From assembly GCF_016808095.1 (NCBI RefSeq), contig NC_068980.1:1736001-1800000 (forward strand): a stretch of 64,000 bases of DNA, in the 5' to 3' direction. This document shows, in pieces, positions 56,311 to 64,000 of this stretch. The first letter of the stretch is position 1, and every line of letters begins with the position of its first letter. A program made the position numbers and the translations under genes. The DNA comes from Vigna angularis. Lineage: Eukaryota > Streptophyta > Magnoliopsida > Fabales > Fabaceae. The notes beneath the pieces were generated by a model, which saw nothing but the letters and a program-made list of their open reading frames with translations, did no database searches and was not told where the DNA came from.

Positions 56311-58430
56311 ACTTAAAAAAAATCGATATACAAAATAAATAAATTTTCAAGTTAAATATTAGAAAAAGTCTATTCATGGAATGGAATCATGAACATTCTC
56401 CATCTTTTCTTGCTAGCTAGCTAGTAAATTCTTCATGTTTGCTAGAAACCGTACTCCTTAATATATGTAATGCTATGTAGAAATAAATATAAGAAAATGA
56501 AGACTAAAGAAGAGATTTTGTATTGGTGGAAATTTATACGCTTTATGGGGAAAATCAATGTTTTGGGAGGATAAATTCTGTCTCTCATGCGATGCCCAAT
56601 AATATTGTTTTAGGAATTTGTTTGGATTTAATTAAATTTTGTGTTGCTTCAATCAAGTAAGGGAAAGAATTTCTTCTTTTCTTTTTTTTTCATCCGAAGA
56701 GCATACAAAGGAATATGTCAATGCATCTTCATCTTCATCTTCCTTCCATAACCTTTCTTTATCACATTCTCCAACAATTTGCATTTCGGTGCTCATCATA
56801 TCATACTCGATTCTTCAGTATCATACTTATCAACTTTAACATCTAACAATTATAAATATACATCATAAATCATATTGCAATTATCAAAATTAATATTATA
56901 TATATACCTGTTAAAGGTAGAGACTCGAATAATTTACAATCTTATTATCTCATCAATATATAATTATATAATTATTATAAATTTAAGTATGAATTAAAAC
57001 TGAGAAATATATAAGAAAAAAAAGTTATAGATCAGAGGTGATAATTAATCATCCTAAGTTTATCTCCCAATAAAATAATTACCAACAATAACTATTGTAA
57101 GTTAATCTATTTCACAACATCTAATATAGCTTCTTATTAGATAAGTTGATCTCAAAATTTATTATTGAATTAAAAGCCCCTTATTTGTGTAAGTTGAATT
57201 TATAAAATCTTATATTAATTTAAAATAATTCAATACTTCATTGATATACAATAAAATGCAACGTAGTTTATAAAGTATAAAGATATAAATTCTTTTAGCT
57301 ATATAATTCGATACTTTCGCAGTTATTTTGTATAAGTTATTAATAATATAAGACTTAATGTTGTTCATAGCCGTATAAAAAAATGTCTTATAGTTTGATA
57401 TCAACATAACTAACTTAAAAAATATTGATGCATTATTTTTGCATCCCAAATGCTGATGTGTTTGGTTAAATAAATTAATAAAAGGATTGGAACACTCTTG
57501 TCAAATTAATCTTGGGGATGTTCTATTATGTATAAACAAATCTCAAAATGATGCCATGCAGTGTTCCGTACAAGTACTACTGGTGCTGATTAAATTATTA
57601 AACCTGTCTTCTATTAAATTACTTTGGTGGGATATTTAGGATGCCTTTGATTAAATAACATAATTAAGTACTTACTTTATAATTTCTTATCACACAATGC
57701 TTGTGACTGAAGATTAATAATAAAATTTATTATATAAATAAATTTTTTACGTTTCTCCCATGAGGAGAAGAAAAAGGCACTGACAATATAAAACAGTTTT
57801 GTATTATCTTTTTCTTCTGTCTGAATATGTGCCAAAATTGTTTGAGTGAAATTTCTGCATATTTATTACAACGAAATACTAGCAGATAAAACTCTCTTAA
57901 TTATCAGTATTCTTTGTAGATTGCATCCGAAGGTAAAAACAGTTTTACAGTATTATTTAATTAAAAGCAACCATACATAATCAATTTATAAATTGCCATA
58001 ATAATTAATTCAAGAATCACGATTTTTTATTAACTAATCAATCAAAAGTTGTATATAGATAATACACATATCAAACTCATTATTTTACCAAGACAATTTG
58101 TTAAATATTGTTGTTTGATCTTTGGAAAAAGAATTACCTGTGAAAGATTGAATTTTCCTTCGTATATAATAATGAACCTTTTCATCTTTACTCAACATGA
58201 AATTAAGATTCAGAATTGAATTTTGTAATAGAATTAGACTGAGTGGTGTTATTTTTTTCCAATAAATTTCCCTAAAAAAACCATTAGTTATAATTGACCA
58301 AAGTTGGTGATGAATGAGAATGTTAGCATATGAGAAGATGCATGTGATGTGTTGTTTATATCTAAAGTGGATTCAAATTAACGATCCATCCCACCACAGA
58401 GAACATGCGTGTCTGTGTTAGTGTTGAATT
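56311..58430. other. intergenic DNA upstream of the AHP gene
   Basis: AT-rich with no exon recognised. The last few hundred bases are the likely promoter of the AHP gene. Confidence 0.4.
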
Positions 58431-58437
58431 GAGGGGC

Positions 58438-58445
58438 TATATAAA
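58438..58445 (+). promoter_or_regulatory. TATA box of the AHP gene
   Basis: TATATAAA lies 111 bases before the start codon. It is centred between perfect 6-base inverted arms GAGGGG (58431-58436) and CCCCTC (58446-58451). Confidence 0.75.
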
Positions 58446-58548
58446 CCCCTCCACACCATGCCATACCACACCACACTGCACCATTTCCTTTGCACTTTTA
58501 ACTACAATACAAACTTCGTTTTTGTTTTTCCTCTCACATTTTCTGATT

Positions 58549-59608
58549 ATGGACAAAATCCATTCCCACAGGCAGGTAGCTGTTATCAAACACTCCCTCT
58601 TCGATCAGGTATGTATGTTCATGTTTTCCAATGTTAACCAAACATATATATGTTATTCTGTGCTGGCTTACACGTTAATTACAAAGAAAGGATTGATTTG
58701 AATAGTTGAATGAGGATCCAATGATTGCAGGGATATTTGGATGAGCAGTTTATCCAACTGGAAGAATTGCAGGACGATGCTAATCCTAACTTTGTTGAGG
58801 AAATTGTTACTCTTTACTACCGTGATTCTTCTAGGCTTATCTCAAACTTGGACCACACACTGTAACTTACTTAACCAACCTCGTCATACTTTGAGTCTTA
58901 CAGATTTTATATGTTTCTGCATGTTCTCTGCTTCTGTTTTATTTATATTATCAAAATATGTTGGTGTCATTCATGACAGGGAAAGGAACCCTCTGGATTT
59001 CAACAAGCTGGACACAATTATGCACCAGTTTAAAGGAAGCAGCTCAAGGTAAACAAAATGAGTTGGGTTTGGTTAATTATTATAGCAGAAGGCACGTAGC
59101 ACTCTACTGTGTTGCTTTATTTCATATGATATGACACAACAATGATTTGATGAGTTTTCTTTTGCTATGTGTTGCATTCCAGCATCGGAGCTAAAAAGGT
59201 GAAAGCGGAATGCACTCTGTTTAGGGAATATTGCAGGACAAGAAATGGAGAAGGGTAATTCAACTTTATCTTTATCTTCATTCAGCAATAATCACACATT
59301 CTTTTTCTCAGAGAATGAATCATAACTATCATTTTTATTGAATGCCCTTCACAGTGTGTCCTAAATAGTGATACTTGTGTTGTTGTGAATGAACATGCAG
59401 ATGCAGGAGGAGCTTCCAACAAATGAAGAAAGAATATGCAATACTGAGAAAGAAGCTTGAAACATATTTTCAGGTGAGTGAGGATATAGTGTGGAATTTG
59501 TGTTCATGTTTGTTGAGTTTGGGAGTGTGGTAGACTAAATGCTTCGTTTTGTTTGTGCAGATGGCAAGGCAAGCTGGGCCCAAAGAGACAGCATTTCGGC
59601 CCAAGTAA
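58549..59608 (+). CDS. AHP4-like: histidine-containing phosphotransfer protein (cytokinin phosphorelay)
   Basis: Relays phosphate from cytokinin receptor histidine kinases to nuclear response regulators. Six exons, 58549-58608, 58731-58861, 58980-59048, 59183-59254, 59401-59473 and 59561-59608, give 150 residues, the usual size. The HPt core carries the authentic phospho-acceptor motif HQFKGSSSSIGA with His79, so it is not a pseudo-HPt in which Asn replaces His. DQGYLDEQF and LQDDANPNF near the N-terminus, and YFQMARQAGPKET at the C-terminus, are typical of AHPs. The N-terminal IKHSLFDQGYL and the C-terminus look most like AHP4, but assignment within the family is tentative. The start is the first ATG expected downstream of the transcription start set by the TATA box at 58438. 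No coding break was seen. Confidence 0.92.
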
Positions 59609-60002
59609 AGAGCTTGCAATTAGAAAGATGTGCTTTTCATGAGGTAAAATGTAATTGGTGAATTTTGTAACTAAGAAAAATGCATATTCACCACTTTAGG
59701 AAAGGCAATATCACCCGTTTTGGGGTACTATGCATATGTTTCCAAATGTTAAGAAAAGGAATCTTTTTTCTAAAGTTCTATAGTTAGTTCCACTAATACA
59801 GAAGAACACTGTTTTACTTCTAAATCTGTAAGTAATAGCATTACAATTCTCTCTCACTCTCTGTCTCTTATTTGGGCTCAATCGTCAAGTTCTGTTTATT
59901 TTTTTTCTTTTAGAGGGTCTAAGTGTGTAACATCTGAGAAAATTGAAAAATAGTAGGTCCACAACCCTGGCCGAAGCAAACACAGCTATGGGAGAGAGAA
60001 AA
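59609..60002. other. 3' flank of the AHP gene
   Basis: Probably the 3' UTR followed by short intergenic sequence; no other feature seen. Confidence 0.5.
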
Positions 60003-61103
60003 CACTACCAAAAACACAAAATTTGTTCGGCATATCACCATATTCAATCATTCAATTACTAACAAATTTCAACTTGCATAAATGACAAATTTCAGCATGC
60101 ATAAATGACGAATCGCGTCTATTCAAGAAGATTCTTTCTATCCCGTCCCTTCGAGTTGTTACCGCCTAAATCAGAGGAACGAATAGTATACAAACTTCGC
60201 ACCGAAATCAGTTAATAAAACTCTAACCTAAACTAGAAGAAGAGTGGAGCAGAGAGGAATGGTTAGTTACCATAAGAATCGAAGCCGAAGGTAGGAGCAC
60301 CGTTATTGGGTTTGGGATGCTTGTCGTCGAGCAGAATTTGCTCCACGGCGTTGCCAAGGCTGATTCCGTTCTGAATGAAGGAGGTAAAGGCGGTGGAGGA
60401 ACAGTCTACGTCGTCACTGCCGGTGGATGAAAGCGTTGACGGCAGGATGAATGTCAATCTGATACTCTTCGGCGGCGGCAGAGTCGTCAAATTCCTTCAC
60501 GTGCTCGCGGCAGACCCTACTTCTCGTGATCAGTGAGCGCGAGGTTGAAGTCGAAGGCCTCGTTCCTCTAATCGAACCCTAGCTCGATGAAGGTGTGCTT
60601 TCGGTGACCGTGATCGATCTTGAGGACGAAATTGCGCGAAGAGTCGAGGACCGGCTCGACCGCGTTGGCCAGGGTACACGAAGCATGCGGCGAAGAGGTC
60701 ACTGAGATGGCGAATAATTTCGAAAATTCTATAAGAAAGTTTGGAAAAAATATCCTGCTAAATTTCAAATGTTAATTTTCTCCAAATATAAATTTATAAA
60801 AAAAATCTAAGAAAAATTATAGACTTTCTGCGAATTTAAATTTTGTATGAAAAAAATTGTAAAATAAATAAAATTTTAATAACTTTTGTATCAAATTCCG
60901 ACGAAAATAAATTAAGTAAAGATTTCCAAGAAATTTGTGGTTTTTGTAATAGTTTTCTGCCAAAATTTAAAATGTTGGTGAAATTTTCTGTAGATCAAAA
61001 TTAGTAAAGAAAAATCATATAATAAGTAAATCCTTGGTAAATTTTGCATGACATTTTCATGATTTTTTTTTCGTAGCAACTAAATCATAAATTTCTAGTA
61101 GTG
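60003..61103. mobile_element. probable CACTA element carrying a host gene fragment
   Basis: The right end, read on the other strand, is CACTACTAGAAATTTATG, a standard plant CACTA terminus; the left end reads CACTACCAAAAACAC. They agree at most of the first dozen bases. The 3-base flanks (AAA at left, ACT at right) do not match, so the left end is less certain. The interior shifts from GC-rich gene-like DNA (60240-60710) to A/T-rich subterminal sequence on the right. No transposase is present. Confidence 0.5.
60260..60710 (-). pseudogene. fragment of a NECAP-like (adaptin-ear-binding coat-associated) gene, broken
   Basis: On the minus strand, in pieces: EPVLDSSRNFVLKIDHG, ERNEAFDFNLALTDHEK-like text and IDIHPAVN. 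These match the order and spacing of the PHear domain of plant NECAP-like proteins (the At1g03900 type, clathrin coat accessory). The frame is broken by an in-frame stop just before the RNEAFDFN part (about 60571-60573) and by a stop and frameshift soon after DHEK (about 60520). Conserved ends of the family are missing and there is no start codon, so it cannot make the normal protein. The sequence lies inside the probable CACTA element, and capture by the transposon is inferred. Confidence 0.6.
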
Positions 61104-62213
61104 ACTAAACATGTTGGTCGAAGTCGAAGGAATTTGAACTTAAACATCTAATCGTATGTGTGAAGTTGATTAGAAGAATGCAAGGTGTATATACAAAAAT
61201 AGTAAAGTATTAACTATATAGATTTGTGAAGTTGATTACAAGAATAGAAGGTATAATATACAAAAATGCTGAAATATTAAATATATACACATTATGTTAC
61301 GTTAACTTATCGCAATTCAGGTCTTTTATAGAACACATTAGAGATTAAGTTTTGAACATATGTTAGGAACAAAAGTTTGTGCCTATTTACATGCGTATTA
61401 GTTGGGTGGGTGCTGATATAAATCATGCATGTTTACATCTATTCATTTTTCATATTTATAAGAGGTTATTTATATGTTAGGTGTAATTCAAATTTAATTT
61501 TTAAAGTGATGCATGTACTTACCAGTCAATATGTCCAAAGATAGATTGAGATTTACCTAAGTATTTTAGCGGACCAACATTTGATCCAACCCTCAACATT
61601 TTTTCCTCCCAAACATTAAGTATTTTATGGGTAAAATCTCTGCTCGAGCATTACGTGATTATTTTTTAGGGGAAAAAACACTTATGAAATATAGTTCAGT
61701 ATAATTGCTTTTAAAATTTCAATATTTCTTTGCACTGCTCTAATATACAGGGACCTTCATTCAATTCTCTACAAATTTGTTTTAAATGTGTAAAAACAAA
61801 TTTTAACATGAAGGAAATCTATCAATTTTCTTTTCTTCTCTAATAAATTTATTGAGAAATTTATATCAAGAAGATCACATTGATTTTTACTTGTGAGACA
61901 CCTCAATCTATTTTATCCTTTTTCTATCCTATAGAAAAATGTATCGTCGCAAATGACTTCCACGGATACAAGTGCAAAGGATGGTATATTTATCTTCACA
62001 TGTTACTGTTCCCCTTCCTATCATTCAAACTGAAAAATGTTCATGTCAGCGTGTCACCAGGAAATCATTGATGCAACAAAACCTCACTAATATTTACATG
62101 TTATTTTACACCACTTAAAAGAGTCTCAGATTTTCCTATTGAAAAGAACCTCTATAAATTAGAATACAAAGTTCAAAAGCATTTCCACTACCTTGGGATG
62201 TTGGTTTTGAACT
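61104..62213. other. intergenic DNA between the CACTA element and MMS19
   Basis: AT-rich; the right 200-300 bases are the likely 3' UTR of the minus-strand MMS19 gene. Nothing else recognised. Confidence 0.45.
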
Positions 62214-63885
62214 TCAGAAATGAAGGGTCCTAGATGACATTGACGCCCTATCAAAAGGTCAAAGGAGGATAAGTCAAAATAAGCGAGTATAACAGTTTAA
62301 GGACCATAGAAATTGTACATATTTCTAAAAAATTCAGGTACCCACCATGTTTGCCGACATTTGACAGCTTCATGGCGAACAACTCTCTTTGTATCATCAA
62401 GAGACTTAGATATTGCTCGTAGAACCTAATGTAATTAATATGAAATAGGTTAAAGAACCACGAAAAGAGATTTAACACCCAGGTTATATAAAAAAAGAGG
62501 TCAAGACCACGCAGGCAATGAGCCACGCACAATAACTGTGAACAAGTTGATTCAAACATTCAAACACGGCTTGGAATGTCAATAAGTACAAGATGATTCT
62601 ATTTAAATCCTGATAGGAAGTTCAATAAACATATTTGTCAAAAGCTTCAAAGCTATAAGCATGACAAACCTGTGTCCTCATAGGATAGATTCTGCCATGG
62701 GGTAGCTCAGACAAGGCAACAAGACATTGAATAGCTGTCTCTCGAACAAGCTGCACAAGGTGAGGAGAAATCAACAATTGCCATTACTGTGGATTTTGAT
62801 AGGTCTAAGACAAAAAGATGGAAACAAAAGTGATGAAAGCGGTCTAAAGGGTCTAGCCAGCATTTTTGAGTATAACCTTTGCGGAATAATAAATTAGTAC
62901 ACCAGAAATTAAACTTTACTGAAGCACCTTGTCTTTGGATGGGGCCAAAACCCAAAAAATAAGTAGGGTCAAGAGTTCACAAAATAACAGTAATATAAAA
63001 AAGCTACGAAAAGGGGGTTGATATTTGCAATCGCTCCCTCTTTTTACTCTTCAACGACATTGTGACATGTCCATTTTACTTACAATACACAGTGGAAGGA
63101 AACTAATTTCCTGAAGTACATTTTTGTCGACGAAAATATAAAAAAACTGGCAGGTCGTATGAAGAGCAACAAGGAGGAGGGTCCGAGTGTAGTCCCCAAA
63201 AGAACACCGGTGAGTCTAACATGCAATAAAGTTACTTCATAACACAAATTGAGTCATCAAATTGCACTAATAAATAACTCGTACAGAGAAAACCACATAC
63301 CATCTTATGAGGGTAGTCCAGAAGCTTAATCAGACAATTGATGATAATGTGCGCATTCTCAATGACAGCTTCTTTTCCTGTTCGCATGAACATAATTTAC
63401 ATAAGACAGCATATTTACAGGTCATTCATACTTGCCAAAACTTACATAATGATCACTGCCTTCATACCCAACACAAGAATGAATAGCATGCGGCTGCATG
63501 GCAATTTTTTCTTTGTTAAAATAAGCTAAGGTATAGAAAAAAAGTGAAAATATGGGATATTACACCATAATCTAGCATCTAGTATATAATGACCAATGGT
63601 CAAGGTCAATTGTTAAAATATTAACTTAACTAATCCTTATATTGAACCAATTTCTTTCCACAAAGGAATCATAAAAAACTAAAAAGGAAAATAAATTGAA
63701 TCACAGTATGACAGATAACCCTAAATGTATAGATGAAACAACATTAAAAAATTCCAATAAGCATGATAATTACCATTTTTCTCAGTCAATATCCCAGATA
63801 AGACTAGCAACAGACCATACAGCAAATCTTTATCTTGGATATCTTCTGTCAACATGGACAAACAATCCAGTAGAACAGGTACAAG
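62214..63885 (-). CDS. MMS19 (MET18): MMS19/MET18 C-terminal exons (5' part outside window)
   Basis: Five minus-strand exons, in coding order 63885-63774, 63377-63301, 62750-62670, 62425-62346 and 62247-62214, give 127 residues plus stop. Phases agree at every GT..AG junction. The text includes DKDLLYGLLLVLSGIL, GKEAVIENAHIIINCL, RETAIQCLVALSELPHGR, SKSLDDTKRVVRHEAVKCRQ and the end SSRTLHF, which are the closing HEAT-type repeats and C-terminus of plant MMS19. MMS19 is a scaffold of the cytosolic iron-sulfur assembly targeting complex and delivers clusters to DNA polymerases, helicases and the demethylase ROS1. The last exon is only 34 bases. Most of the roughly 1100-residue protein lies right of the window. 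Confidence 0.9.
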
Positions 63886-64000
63886 CTGCAAAATTTGCCA
63901 GTGTGTATGCAGGAAAAGTAGTTTGGTCAAGAATATACAGCACAAGGTTTTGACAGAAAAAGAAAAGAATAATTGGAATCTGACATATGTAGCGAGTTAA
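63886..64000 (-). other. intron of the MMS19 gene
   Basis: No coding text; ends on the minus strand in TTTTGCAG, the acceptor of the exon at 63885. Confidence 0.6.

Overview
The window is AT-rich plant nuclear DNA. Every recognisable gene has spliceosomal GT..AG introns and plant-type proteins, and the repeats (Tekay-type Ty3/gypsy, MULE, CACTA and hAT derivatives) are typical of dicots. Protein and repeat style suggest a papilionoid legume (bean, cowpea or soybean group). That is an inference; the species cannot be fixed from the sequence alone.

Layout, left to right. 460-5383 (+): last 15 coding exons of a full-size PDR/ABCG transporter of the ABCG36/PEN3 type, with its 5' part outside the window. 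6482-7775: non-autonomous Mutator-like element with long terminal inverted repeats (TIRs). 12113-12765, 13079-13574 and 16725-16912: small CACTA, hAT-type and MULE-type non-autonomous elements in a gene-poor tract. 19639-24479 (+): complete 20-exon NADP-malic enzyme with a probable plastid transit peptide. About 27358-31188 (-): lone gypsy LTR, itself split by a second Mutator-like element (29917-31034). 33039-34193 (+): two-exon gene joining a CCCH zinc finger to an RNase H-like domain. 35409-43755 (+): full-length, very young Tekay/Del-type LTR retrotransposon with perfect target-site duplications and near-identical LTRs, but with a UAG stop inside its protease. 47343-51073 (+): KUA1/MYBS3-type MYB repressor. 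58549-59608 (+): authentic-type cytokinin histidine phosphotransfer protein. 60003-61103: probable CACTA element carrying a broken NECAP-like gene fragment. 62214-63885 (-): last five exons of MMS19/MET18.

The genes are ordinary single-copy plant genes and do not form an operon or pathway: membrane export, malate metabolism, transcription, hormone phosphorelay and Fe-S protein assembly/DNA repair. The accessory content is transposons, several with exact ends and target duplications readable in the sequence. The most unusual items are the CCCH-RNase H gene, the UAG-interrupted but recent retrotransposon, and the gene-fragment-bearing DNA transposons. I found no convincing tRNA, rRNA, miRNA or CRISPR feature. 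Exon limits were placed by hand from splice sites and reading frame and have not been checked against transcripts.
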